From positions 2,914,001 to 2,978,000 of the forward strand of contig NZ_CP197474.1 in NCBI RefSeq assembly GCF_052180245.1: a stretch of DNA of 64,000 bases. Direction: 5' to 3'. The stretch's first letter is position 1; every line of letters begins with the position of its first letter. Under the pieces are notes generated by a model. That model had not been told where the DNA came from, made no database searches, and was given only the letters and a program-made list of their open reading frames with translations. A program made the position numbers and the translations under genes. The stretch is from Parapusillimonas sp013416435 (GTDB taxonomy: Bacteria > Pseudomonadota > Gammaproteobacteria > Burkholderiales > Burkholderiaceae_B). Below, one piece after another: positions 8,361-16,090 of the stretch.

Positions 8361-9347
8361 ATGGCCCCGCCCCGCCAGCCGATCGGCATCACCATGGGCG
8401 ATGCCGCCGGCATAGGCCCCGAGATCATCGTCAAGCTGTTCGAAGGCGGCTTGCCCTACCCCGCCGTCGTCTATGGCGATGCGGGTGTGCTCGACGCCGC
8501 CATCGCGCGGCTGGGGATGGCGGATCACCTGCGGGTACAGCTCGTCAGCGAACCGGATGTAGCGGCTGCCGGCCACGGCGCGATACGGGTGCTGAATCGC
8601 TGGCAGGCCCTTCCGCCCGATCTTCAACCGGGCATCCCCGACCCGCTTGCGGGACGCGCGGCTTATGAATTTCTTTGCTACGCCATCGACGACGCGCTGG
8701 CCGGCAAGCTGCGCGCCATCGTCACGGCCCCGCTCAACAAGAAGACCATGCAAGCGGGCGGCGCCGACTATCCGGGCCATACGGAAATCCTGGCCGAGCG
8801 CAGCGGCACGCAGCACTACGCCATGATGCTGGCCAACCAGGAATTGCGCGTAATCCTGGTGACGATACACGTGGCCTTGCGGCAAGTCAGCGAACTCATC
8901 ACCGTCGACAACGAGCTTCAGACCATACGGCTCGCGCATGATGCCTGCCGGCGGGCCGGCATCCAGGCGCCCCGCGTCGCGGTCGCCGGCCTCAATCCTC
9001 ACGCGGGGGAAGACGGCCGGTTCGGCAGGGAAGACATCGACGTCATCGCCCCTGCGATCCAGCAAGCCCGCGCGGAAGGCATCGATGCCAGCGGGCCCTG
9101 GCCGGGCGACACGGTCTTCATGCGCGCCCGGCGCGGCGAGTTCGACATCGTGGTGGCGCAATACCATGACCAGGGCCTGATCCCGGTCAAGTACCTGGGC
9201 GTCGATGAAGGCGTGAACGTCACGGTGGGCTTGCCCTTCGTGCGGACCAGCGTCGATCATGGCACGGCGTTCGACATCGCGGGACAAGGCATTGCCGACC
9301 CGGGGTCCCTGCGGGCGGCATATGAGCTTGCGCTCGACATGACTTAG
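8361..9347 (+). CDS. pdxA: PdxA-family 4-hydroxythreonine-4-phosphate dehydrogenase
   Basis: 328 residues of the PdxA fold: ITMGDAAGIGPEI near the N-terminus, TAPLNKKTMQAGGADYPGHT in the middle and YHDQGLIPVKYLG near the C-terminus, with metal-binding histidines in the last two. Classical PdxA oxidises 4-phosphohydroxy-threonine on the way to pyridoxal phosphate. The TMGD..GIGPEI start is more like the PdxA2 branch, which acts on other phosphorylated acids, and the gene does not sit with surA/ksgA as true pdxA often does. The family is therefore sure and the exact substrate is not. The final G of the stop codon is also the first base of a palindromic repeat. Confidence 0.85.
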   Translation: MAPPRQPIGITMGDAAGIGPEIIVKLFEGGLPYPAVVYGDAGVLDAAIARLGMADHLRVQLVSEPDVAAAGHGAIRVLNRWQALPPDLQPGIPDPLAGRAAYEFLCYAIDDALAGKLRAIVTAPLNKKTMQAGGADYPGHTEILAERSGTQHYAMMLANQELRVILVTIHVALRQVSELITVDNELQTIRLAHDACRRAGIQAPRVAVAGLNPHAGEDGRFGREDIDVIAPAIQQARAEGIDASGPWPGDTVFMRARRGEFDIVVAQYHDQGLIPVKYLGVDEGVNVTVGLPFVRTSVDHGTAFDIAGQGIADPGSLRAAYELALDMT

Positions 9348-9376
9348 GGGTCAGACCCCATTCGGGGTCTGACCCC
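9347..9376. repeat. Dispersed palindromic repeat, copy 3
   Basis: GGGGTCAGACCCC, centre ATTC, GGGGTCTGACCCC. It starts on the last base of the pdxA stop codon and lies in the convergent gap with dnaB. A half-like CTTCTGACCCCCC follows. Confidence 0.94.
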
Positions 9377-9399
9377 CCTTCTTCTGACCCCCCTTCTTA

Positions 9400-10767
9400 T
9401 CAGCCGCCCATGCCCGAGGTAAAGTTCAGGAAGCGGGTGCTTGAGCCCTGGAAGGTCAGCCGCACGGTGCCGATGGGGCCGTTACGCTGCTTGCCGATGA
9501 TGATCTCGGCGGAGCCTTTGTCGGGCGAGTCGGGGTTGTAGACCTCGTCGCGATAGATGAACAGGATCAAGTCGGCGTCCTGCTCGATGGCGCCCGATTC
9601 GCGCAGATCGCTCATCACCGGGCGCTTGTTCGGACGCTGCTCCAGGCTTCGGTTCAGCTGCGACAACGCAATGAGGGGGCAGTTCAGCTCCTTGGCCAGG
9701 CCTTTCAGCGAGCGGCTGATTTCCGAAATTTCGGTCGCCCGGTTTTCCCCGGCCGAGTTCGCGGACATGAGCTGCATGTAGTCGATGATGATCAGGCCCA
9801 GTTGGCCGCACTGGCGCGCCAGGCGCCTGGACCGTGCCCGGACCTCCATGGACGAGAGCGCCGGGGTTTCATCGATATAGATCTGGGCTTCCTGCACTTG
9901 CTGCACGGCATGGGTCAAGCGAGGCCAGTCGTCGGCGGTCAGCTTGCCCGTACGCATGCGGTGCTGGTCCAGCATGCCCACCGAGCCGACCATGCGCATG
10001 GCCAGTTGCACCGCGCCCATTTCCATGGAAAACACCGCTACGGGCAGGCCCTGCTCGATCGCCACGTGTTCGCCGATGTTCATGGAGAACGAGGTCTTGC
10101 CCATGGACGGCCGGCCCGCAACGATGACAAGATCGCCCGGCTGCAAGCCCGAGGTCATGCGGTCGAGATCGGCGAACCCCGTTGGCACCCCCGTGATGTC
10201 GGAGTCGCCCTCGCGGTGATAGAGCTCGTCGATGCGTTCCACCACTTGCGTCAACAGGGGCTGGATGTCCTGGAAGCCGGTGGCGCCGCGGGCGCCCTCC
10301 TGTGCAATCTGGAATACGCGGGATTCGGCCTCGTCCAGCAATTGCCGGGCTTCCTTGCCCTGCGGGTTGAACGCTGCCGCGGCGATTTCATCGGCCACCG
10401 ACACCAGTTTGCGCAGCATGGAGCGTTCGCGGACGATCTCGGCGTAGCGGCGGATGTTGGCCGCCGAGGGCGTGTTGTGGGCCAGGGCGTTCAGGTAGGA
10501 CAGCCCCCCGACCTCTTCGGCCTTGCCGGCGCTGGCCAGCGACTCGTTCACCGTTACCACGTCGGCCGGCCTTGCCAGGCCGATCAGGCGGGTAATGTGA
10601 TGCCAGATGATCTTGTGGTCGAAGCGATAGAAGTCGTCTTCGTTCAGGACATCGGTAACGCGGTCGAATGCACTGTTGTCCAGCAACAGACCGCCCAGCA
10701 CGGACTGCTCGGCCTCGACCGAATGCGGAGGCACGCGCAGATACTCGAGCTGCGGATCGTTGGTCAT
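9400..10767 (-). CDS. dnaB: Replicative DNA helicase DnaB
   Basis: 455 residues, normal DnaB length. An N-terminal primase-interaction domain (VPPHSVEAEQSVLGGLLLD, 12-30) is followed by the RecA-like motor with Walker A at 218-226 (GRPSMGKTS) and the later IDYMQLM Walker B. It unwinds DNA at the fork as a hexamer. The frame is open 20 residues further upstream, but those residues are hydrophobic and unlike the family. The ATG at 10767 starts the canonical MTNDPQLEYLRVPP, so I use it. It lies downstream of rplI on the same strand, separated from it by an intrinsic terminator. Confidence 0.95.
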   Translation of the reverse strand: MTNDPQLEYLRVPPHSVEAEQSVLGGLLLDNSAFDRVTDVLNEDDFYRFDHKIIWHHITRLIGLARPADVVTVNESLASAGKAEEVGGLSYLNALAHNTPSAANIRRYAEIVRERSMLRKLVSVADEIAAAAFNPQGKEARQLLDEAESRVFQIAQEGARGATGFQDIQPLLTQVVERIDELYHREGDSDITGVPTGFADLDRMTSGLQPGDLVIVAGRPSMGKTSFSMNIGEHVAIEQGLPVAVFSMEMGAVQLAMRMVGSVGMLDQHRMRTGKLTADDWPRLTHAVQQVQEAQIYIDETPALSSMEVRARSRRLARQCGQLGLIIIDYMQLMSANSAGENRATEISEISRSLKGLAKELNCPLIALSQLNRSLEQRPNKRPVMSDLRESGAIEQDADLILFIYRDEVYNPDSPDKGSAEIIIGKQRNGPIGTVRLTFQGSSTRFLNFTSGMGG

Positions 10768-10810
10768 CTTCTTGCTGTCCACTTCAGGCTCCGGCAAATA
10801 CAGAAAACAA

Positions 10811-10840
10811 ATGAAAAAAGCCGGCAAAGGCCGGCTTTTC
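10811..10840 (-). terminator. Intrinsic terminator after rplI
   Basis: Arms AAGCCGGC (10818-10825) and GCCGGCTT (10830-10837) with a four-base loop. On the minus strand the stem is followed by a run of six T, so it ends the rpsF-priB-rpsR-rplI transcript before dnaB. It has four T on the plus side too and may work both ways. Confidence 0.85.
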
Positions 10841-10901
10841 TTGTTGCAGCCGCGGCACGGCCTTCAAGTGAAGGAATGTACCACGGGGAGCGAACGGCCT
10901 A

Positions 10902-11357
10902 TCAGGCCATTTCGCCCTGGACTACAACGGTGATGTCCGTCACCACGTCGGCGTGCAGCGCGACCTGGATGGGGTATTCGCCCACGGCCTTCAGTGCGCC
11001 GTCGGGCAGACGGACCTGCGTCTTCTCGACGCCGGCAAAGCCCGCCTGAACCAGCGCCGAAGCGATGTCCATGGTCGTGACCGAACCGAACAGACGGCCA
11101 TCGACACCCGCTTTTTGCGAAATGGTGATGGTTTGGCCGTTCAGCTTCTCGCCGACCGATTGGGCCGCGGCCAGTTTCTCGGCCTGGACTTTTTCGAGCT
11201 CGGCGCGACGGGCTTCGAATTCTTTGAGCGCGGCATCGGTCGCACGGCGGGCGATGCGCTGGGGGATCAGGTAATTGCGGGCGTAGCCGTCGCGAACACG
11301 CACGACGTCACCGAGGTTACCCAGATTGACGACTTTTTCGAGCAGAATCACTTGCAT
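10902..11357 (-). CDS. rplI: 50S ribosomal protein L9
   Basis: 151 residues, normal L9 length. The N-terminal 23S-binding domain begins MQVILLEKVVNLGNLGDVV with the conserved GYARNYLIP (about 25-33). A long helix (about 41-75) links it to the C-terminal domain. It is the last gene of the rpsF operon, 16 bases behind rpsR and followed by an intrinsic terminator. Confidence 0.97.
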   Translation of the reverse strand: MQVILLEKVVNLGNLGDVVRVRDGYARNYLIPQRIARRATDAALKEFEARRAELEKVQAEKLAAAQSVGEKLNGQTITISQKAGVDGRLFGSVTTMDIASALVQAGFAGVEKTQVRLPDGALKAVGEYPIQVALHADVVTDITVVVQGEMA

Positions 11358-11373
11358 GACGATAGGCCTCGGA

Positions 11374-11646
11374 TTAGTTGTGGTTGTCAGTGTAAGGCAA
11401 CAGGGCCAGGAAGCGCGCGCGCTTGATGGCGGTGTCGAGCTGACGCTGGTAGTGGGCCTTGGTGCCGGTCAAACGTGCAGGAATGATCTTGCCGTTTTCC
11501 TGGATGAAATCACGCAGGGTGTCCAGATCCTTGTAGTCGATTTCGTCGACGTTCGCTGCCGTGAAGCGGCAGAACTTGCGACGCTTGAACAGCGGGTTCT
11601 GTTGGGTGAACTTGCGTTTTTCCTTGCCTTTCTTGAAGTAAGCCAT
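11374..11646 (-). CDS. rpsR: 30S ribosomal protein S18
   Basis: 90 residues from the ATG at 11646 (MAYFKKGKEKRKFTQQNP). The open frame continues to 11760, but that part has no S18 similarity and lies between priB and rpsR. The core KRRKFCRFTAANVDEIDYKD and the C-terminal KRARFLALLPYTDNH are typical. S18 binds S6 on the ribosome platform, and both are made from this operon. Confidence 0.96.
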   Translation of the reverse strand: MAYFKKGKEKRKFTQQNPLFKRRKFCRFTAANVDEIDYKDLDTLRDFIQENGKIIPARLTGTKAHYQRQLDTAIKRARFLALLPYTDNHN

Positions 11647-11740
11647 AATGTGCCTCTTTAGTGCCCGGACCGAGCCGGACTGTATATTCGATGCGCCTGG
11701 CGTAATCGCCCCTGCGCTACTGATTTGCCGTGAATACCCG

Positions 11741-12058
11741 CTAGACGACAGCGCTTGCACCGCCGGAAAAAACCCGACTCGCCTGCTGTATATGCAACAC
11801 CAGCTTGCTTGATCCCTTGCGCGAGGGGGCCAGAAAGCCCTGTATCGACAAGGAAGCCCCCAAGGGGGTGTCGGCCAGCAATAAAGCGATGTCTCCGAGA
11901 GCGATGGCCGAAAGAACCATTTCGACGCGGCGCGCGTGGCCGGCCTCTTGGACTTCCGATTCGTGTTCCAGCATCATTTCGACTGCCGGCAAGCCGGCCG
12001 GGGTATACCTGAGCGGCTGGACTTCGAGGGCCGTCGCAGTCAGAACGAGCTGGTTCAC
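11741..12058 (-). CDS. priB: Primosomal replication protein PriB
   Basis: 105 residues with an OB fold (MNQLVLTATALEVQPLRYTPAG...). It is a single-strand DNA-binding protein that loads the restart primosome with PriA. The priB gene between rpsF and rpsR is the standard beta- and gammaproteobacterial order. It begins 19 bases downstream of rpsF. Confidence 0.93.
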   Translation of the reverse strand: MNQLVLTATALEVQPLRYTPAGLPAVEMMLEHESEVQEAGHARRVEMVLSAIALGDIALLLADTPLGASLSIQGFLAPSRKGSSKLVLHIQQASRVFSGGASAVV

Positions 12059-12077
12059 ATCGCTTCCGGGAACCGGA

Positions 12078-12455
12078 TTATTCCGACTGGTTCGCTGCCG
12101 CCGCTTCGGCGCTGGCCTTGCGGGCCTCTTCGCGCTCGACCGACTTCATCATGACCGAAGGCGTCGTGTGAGCTTTCTTGGTCTTGATGACGAGGTGACG
12201 CAGGATGGCATCGTTGTAACGGAACGAATGCTCAAGCTCATCGAGAGCCGCTTGGCCGCACTCGATGTTAAAGCACACGTAGTGCGCCTTGACGAGCTTC
12301 TGGATGGGATATGCCAATTGACGGCGGCCCCAGTCTTCCAGGCGATGAACCTGGCCACCATTGCTGGTGACGACGCCTTGATAGCGCTCGATCATGGCGG
12401 GCACTTGCTCGCTTTGATCGGGATGCACGATAAACACTACTTCGTAGTGGCGCAT
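12078..12455 (-). CDS. rpsF: 30S ribosomal protein S6
   Basis: 125 residues from the ATG at 12455 (MRHYEVVFIVHPDQSEQ). The frame opens three codons earlier, but AAGGAG lies eight bases before this ATG. The middle LEDWGRRQLAYPIQKLVKAHY is diagnostic. The tail after about residue 100 is Ala/Glu-rich. It is the first gene of the rpsF-priB-rpsR-rplI operon. A hairpin and three 12-base direct repeats lie in its leader or promoter region. Confidence 0.96.
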   Translation of the reverse strand: MRHYEVVFIVHPDQSEQVPAMIERYQGVVTSNGGQVHRLEDWGRRQLAYPIQKLVKAHYVCFNIECGQAALDELEHSFRYNDAILRHLVIKTKKAHTTPSVMMKSVEREEARKASAEAAAANQSE

Positions 12456-12477
12456 AAATAACACTCCTTGTGGATGG

Positions 12478-12504
12478 CTTCCGGCAAAAAGAAAATGCCG
12501 AAAG
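12478..12504 (-). promoter_or_regulatory. Leader hairpin upstream of rpsF
   Basis: On the minus strand CTTTCGGCA and TGCCGGAAG form nine pairs (one G-U) around a nine-base T-rich loop, 23 bases before the rpsF ATG and just upstream of its ribosome site. In many bacteria the rpsF leader carries an RNA structure bound by the S6:S18 complex. This could be that element, but I cannot confirm its consensus. Confidence 0.45.
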
Positions 12505-12521
12505 GGTCAGCCCGCCGCGTT

Positions 12522-12554
12522 TGGCAACCAGTCTGGCAACCAATTTGGCAACCA
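12522..12554. repeat. Three direct repeats of TGGCAACCA with 12-base period
   Basis: TGGCAACCA occurs at 12522-12530, 12534-12542 and 12546-12554, separated by three bases each time. The exact 12-base step and the place (70-100 bases upstream of rpsF) suggest protein-binding sites or a leader element. No function is known to me. Confidence 0.7.
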
Positions 12555-12626
12555 AAACGGGTCGAGCAAGAAACCAGCAATATTAGCATTTTTAAGGACT
12601 TGGATGCAAGAAGCTTTGGGCGCCGT

Positions 12627-12690
12627 GGGGTCAGACCCCGTACGGGGTCTGACCCCTCAAGGTTCTGTTTCCCGTACGGGGTCTGACCCC
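12627..12690. repeat. Dispersed palindromic repeat, copies 4 and 5
   Basis: Copy 4 at 12627-12656 is full length (centre GTAC). Copy 5 at 12671-12690 is a right-hand part only (CCCGTACGG then GGTCTGACCCC). Both lie in the divergent gap upstream of the lipoprotein gene. Confidence 0.93.
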
Positions 12691-12700
12691 TCAAAGGTTC

Positions 12701-12730
12701 TTGTTTCCTTAAGATCATTGTTGTTACAAT
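12701..12730 (+). promoter_or_regulatory. Candidate sigma-70 promoter of the lipoprotein-phospholipase cassette
   Basis: TTGTTT (12701-12706), 18 bases, TACAAT (12725-12730), about 60 bases before the ATG at 12793 and directly after the repeat pair. The -10 box matches five of six consensus bases and the -35 box is weak. Confidence 0.45.
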
Positions 12731-12792
12731 TGCCTCCAGCCTGCTTTACGGCAGCCTAGAACCGTAACCGTCCACATCAAGAAAGCCTTCAC

Positions 12793-13944
12793 ATGAAAAA
12801 AGTCGCTACTGCACTGATCGTGCTCACGTCGGCCATCTCCCTTGCTGGATGTTCGGACGGCGGCAGCTCGGCAGGCACCGCCACCGCCCCCGACGTAGCC
12901 GTCGAAGACGGCCCCGCTTACTTCTACGGCCCCAAGAACCTGGCTGTTCACAAGGTGGCCGGCGTTCCCGACACCCTGTTGCGCATTCTCAACAAGGACG
13001 ACACGCTGACCACCTGCGAGGTGGACGAGTCGGGCGACCTTGACGATTGCGACATCCAGGAACTGGATGCCGACGTCGTGCACCAGATGGTGGTGAACCC
13101 GCGCACCGGTTCTGTGTACTTCCTGCAAGACGATGCCGATTCCGTACTCGTCTGCGACGGCGCCAAGGGTGCACTTTCATCCTGCGCCCCGGCGGAAGGC
13201 GGCGGCAATTTCAAGGATCCGTCATCCTTGGCCCTGAATGCCTCCGGCACGGTAGCCTATGCCACCAATGAGGACAACACGCTGACGGTCTGCCAGGTTC
13301 TGGGCGACGGCACTTTCAGCAGCTGCGCGGTAACGGACGCCAACGGCACCCTCGATACTCCCGTCGAGGTCGGCCTTGCAGCCGGCGAGTACGGTACCCA
13401 TGCCTACTTCCTGAACGGCGAAATCAAATCCACGATCACCGCCTGCACGCTGGCGCCCAATGGCATGCCCAGCACCTGCCAGGCACAAAACAACGATCTG
13501 TTCAGCGCTCCCACGACGATCGCATTTTCGCCCAATGGCAAATATGCCTATGTCGGCAACCTCGACAACAGCGTGACGATCTGCCAGATCGGAAACGATG
13601 CCTCTCTTTCGTCCTGCCACGCGGTGCACGCCGGCGAACAAGAGCTTTTCGATGGGATCCAGAAAATCGCAGCCGATTCGTCCAATGCCAACATCTATGT
13701 GGCCAATGCCCGCAGCGGCCGCATCACGCATTGCAAGCTCACGGGCGGCGGCGCCGGTTTCGCCGACTGCGCGCCCTACCGCATCGACGGTTTTGAAGTC
13801 ACGACGGACCTTGCGCTGTATGAAGTCACAGGATCCTCGTCCCTGTTTCTGACGAGCCTGGCCAATGACTCCGTATTCGGCTGCCCGCTACAGCCCAACG
13901 GCGGCTTCGGCGAAAGCTGCATCAGCACCCGCTTCATGGAGTAA
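12793..13944 (+). CDS. Secreted lipoprotein with seven cysteine-pair repeats (probable beta-propeller)
   Basis: 383 residues. A lipoprotein signal ends in LAGC, so Cys20 would be lipidated, followed by a Ser/Gly linker and then repeats. Seven times a strand ends in C, 9-11 residues, C: cysteines 75/86, 121/131, 167/178, 218/229, 264/275, 314/326 and 364/376. The first cysteines are 46-51 residues apart. Between them come strand-like VYFLQ, VAYATN, HAYFLN, YAYVGN and IYVANA motifs as in YncE/NHL-type propellers. I infer a seven-bladed propeller with one disulfide per blade on the outer or inner membrane. No enzyme motif is seen. The phospholipase gene follows six bases after the stop codon. 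Confidence 0.8.
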   Translation: MKKVATALIVLTSAISLAGCSDGGSSAGTATAPDVAVEDGPAYFYGPKNLAVHKVAGVPDTLLRILNKDDTLTTCEVDESGDLDDCDIQELDADVVHQMVVNPRTGSVYFLQDDADSVLVCDGAKGALSSCAPAEGGGNFKDPSSLALNASGTVAYATNEDNTLTVCQVLGDGTFSSCAVTDANGTLDTPVEVGLAAGEYGTHAYFLNGEIKSTITACTLAPNGMPSTCQAQNNDLFSAPTTIAFSPNGKYAYVGNLDNSVTICQIGNDASLSSCHAVHAGEQELFDGIQKIAADSSNANIYVANARSGRITHCKLTGGGAGFADCAPYRIDGFEVTTDLALYEVTGSSSLFLTSLANDSVFGCPLQPNGGFGESCISTRFME

Positions 13945-13950
13945 CAGGAA

Positions 13951-15027
13951 ATGCTCATGTCCTCTTTCCATATGTCTTCAATAACGAATCCGGTGCAGAA
14001 CATGATCCGACTATTCCTGATCGCCTGCCTTTTGCCGCTGTCGCTGCTTCCCGCCATGGCCAAAGGCGACACGCTCTATTACAACATCGCCCATGCAATC
14101 AACCATTCCCAGTACATCGACTGGGCCGCACAAGAAGGCGCCAACGCGATCGAAGCGGACTTGCGCTTCACCAACGACGGAATGGTCGACAAATTCCAGC
14201 ATGGTACGCCTTGCGAATGCAGCTTCATCCCGCTCGTCGGCGGACGCCTCTTCTGGAAGGAGACAGGAATCTGCGGCCACATGATCCGTGAAAAGCCGAC
14301 CTTCGTGCCCGACAGGGCGACGGGAGCATCGGAAACGATCCGATCCAGCAAAGACGCCTGCATGGTTCACGAGACAGCTCAGGGCTATCTGAACACCCTC
14401 GCGAGCCACCCTTCCCCGATCGCCCTGTTCATCGTCGACAGCAAAGTCGGGTCCAGCGTCGCCAAGAACGATACCGCGAAATCAACGGCCGGGCGTAATG
14501 TCATCGCAACTCTCGTCACGCAGCTGTTCGACAAAAACTACAAGGGAAAAGTGATCGTCAGCGTGGACAAGACCGAGCATAAAGCCTATATCCGGGCCGC
14601 TGCCGCCGCCGCTGCAGGAACGAAGTATGCAAATCGCATCTACTTCAGCTTCGACGACACCGACAGGCCCGGCCCATCGTCATCATTACTTTGGTTTGTG
14701 AAGCAAAACCCGGTGGATGCCACCATTGAACTGTTGAACAGCTACGCAAAGGGCAAGGCAGTGTACGGGAACGGCATCACCGCCAACGCGTTCGTCGTTG
14801 GCGGCTTTACCGATACGTTCAAGCGCAGTGTGTCGGCCGAAAGAAATGGCGACGTCCGCCTGAACTACATCTGGACACTGGATAGCCGCAGCTCGATGCA
14901 AGACTACCTGGCTCTGGGTGTCCGTGGGATCATGACCAACAATCCCGGCACCATGCTGGAAGCCTTGCAGCCATATGTGGCCCCAGGCAAGGGCGGACGC
15001 CTGGCCCGCCCCGAGGACCCGCTCTAA
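13951..15027 (+). CDS. Sphingomyelinase D-like phospholipase, exported
   Basis: 358 residues from 13951. ATG at 13957 has better spacing to AGGA, and ATG at 14002 would start exactly at the hydrophobic signal (IRLFLIACLLPLSLLPAMA, cleavage after AMA), so the start is uncertain. The mature part matches the spider SMase D/Corynebacterium Pld branch of the GDPD barrel. His48, Glu68 and Asp70 (EGANAIEAD) match catalytic His12/Glu32/Asp34; His84 (QHGTPCEC) matches His47; Asp163/Lys165 (IVDSKVG) match Asp91/Lys93; Trp308 (YIWTLDSRSS) matches Trp230; then RGIMTNNP. A short RLARPEDPL end resembles a decayed SMD tail. The family cleaves sphingomyelin or lysophospholipids, often forming cyclic phosphates. 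The exact substrate is unknown. Confidence 0.88.
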   Translation: MLMSSFHMSSITNPVQNMIRLFLIACLLPLSLLPAMAKGDTLYYNIAHAINHSQYIDWAAQEGANAIEADLRFTNDGMVDKFQHGTPCECSFIPLVGGRLFWKETGICGHMIREKPTFVPDRATGASETIRSSKDACMVHETAQGYLNTLASHPSPIALFIVDSKVGSSVAKNDTAKSTAGRNVIATLVTQLFDKNYKGKVIVSVDKTEHKAYIRAAAAAAAGTKYANRIYFSFDDTDRPGPSSSLLWFVKQNPVDATIELLNSYAKGKAVYGNGITANAFVVGGFTDTFKRSVSAERNGDVRLNYIWTLDSRSSMQDYLALGVRGIMTNNPGTMLEALQPYVAPGKGGRLARPEDPL

Positions 15028-15039
15028 GCACTAGAACAA

Positions 15040-15122
15040 GGGGTCTGACCCAAAGGGTCAGACCCCTGAATCGGCCGCGCCGCGATGGATTTGGGGTCAG
15101 ACCCCGTACGGGGTCTGACCCC
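15040..15122. repeat. Dispersed palindromic repeat, copies 6 and 7
   Basis: Copy 6 (15040-15066) is the variant GGGGTCTGACCC, AAA, GGGTCAGACCCC, with the half-sites in the reverse order to the usual copies. Copy 7 (15093-15122) is full length with centre GTAC. They fill the convergent gap between the phospholipase gene and folE2. Confidence 0.93.
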
Positions 15123-15126
15123 GGTT

Positions 15127-15936
15127 TCAGCCTTCTACGACTGCGTAGGCGGAATGGTTGTGTATGGATTCGAAGTTCTCGGCCACGACCCGGAAGCGCT
15201 GCATGCCGGCCACCTGCTGGAGCCGTTCGGCAACGTCGCGGACCAGGTCTTCGACGAATTTCGGATTTTCGTAAGCGCGCTCGGTGACGAATTTTTCGTC
15301 GGTGCGCTTCAGCAGCCCCCAGAGTTCGCAGGATGCCTCGCTTTCGACATCGCGAATCAGTGCTTCGGGATCTGCCAGGCCTGCATCGCTGTACACCACG
15401 GTAGCCGTGACATGGGAGCGCTGGTTGTGAGCGCCATATTCCGAGATGGCTTTGGAGCACGGGCACAAACTGGTCACGGGCACCAGTACCGACAATTCGA
15501 ATTCGACGGAATCCGGATTCCTTCCGACGCGGGCGGTCCAGGTCAGTTCGTAGTCCATGAGGCTGGCCACGCCCGAGACCGGCGCCACCTTGTTCATGAA
15601 ATAAGGAAAGGATGCCGTCATGTCGCCGCGCTCGGCGTTGAGCAGCGGCAGCATCTTGCGGGCCATGTCGCAAAACAGGGCCGGCGTCATGGGGGTCTGG
15701 CGATGCTCTTCGAGCAAGGCCACGAAACGCGACATATGCGTGCCTTTTTCCTGCGGAGGCAACGCAACGGTGAGCTCCCAGTTGGCGACGGTAGGCATGG
15801 CCGGCCCGTTCTGCACGGCAAGCAGCATGGGATGGCGCACGCCCTTGACACCCACCCGCTGGATCGCAATGTGACGTGTATCGAGACTGCTCTGGACGTC
15901 GGGCATGGCGACAACGGGATCAATCAGTGTATTCAT
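15127..15936 (-). CDS. folE2: GTP cyclohydrolase FolE2 (type IB)
   Basis: 269 residues from the ATG at 15936, which has AGAGG upstream. The longer frame to 16035 has no family similarity. The family signature SLCPCSKAISEYGAHNQRSH is at about 156-175, with the active-site cysteine in it. The enzyme converts GTP to dihydroneopterin triphosphate, the first step of folate synthesis. FolE2 can use metals other than zinc and in many bacteria replaces FolE1 in low zinc. No Zur box is obvious to me upstream. Its 3' end carries palindromic repeats. Confidence 0.95.
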   Translation of the reverse strand: MNTLIDPVVAMPDVQSSLDTRHIAIQRVGVKGVRHPMLLAVQNGPAMPTVANWELTVALPPQEKGTHMSRFVALLEEHRQTPMTPALFCDMARKMLPLLNAERGDMTASFPYFMNKVAPVSGVASLMDYELTWTARVGRNPDSVEFELSVLVPVTSLCPCSKAISEYGAHNQRSHVTATVVYSDAGLADPEALIRDVESEASCELWGLLKRTDEKFVTERAYENPKFVEDLVRDVAERLQQVAGMQRFRVVAENFESIHNHSAYAVVEG

Positions 15937-16090
15937 GTAAACGAAACCTCTGTAACACCGCTTGGCGAGTGCGGCGTAAATTACGGTTAACGAACCATTA
16001 TGCGGCACATAGGCGTCGATTAACCCTATAACCACAATGGTATTAGGGCTTGTCGACGCCGGGCACGCGACGGCATGGGCTCCTGGCTAT

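Larger units (their letters stand above)
12456..12792. other. Divergent intergenic region rpsF / secreted cassette
   Basis: 337 bases without a gene. From left to right: rpsF ribosome site and leader hairpin, three 12-base direct repeats, an A/T-rich stretch that may hold the rpsF promoter (minus strand, around 12575-12605), one complete and one half palindromic repeat (12627-12690), and a plus-strand promoter for the lipoprotein gene. Confidence 0.7.

Noticed and set aside
15040..15122. Simple intrinsic terminators instead of mobile repeats
   Set aside because: The palindromes have no T-runs and recur with the same sequence at many places, including in front of genes. A terminator role is possible but does not explain the family.
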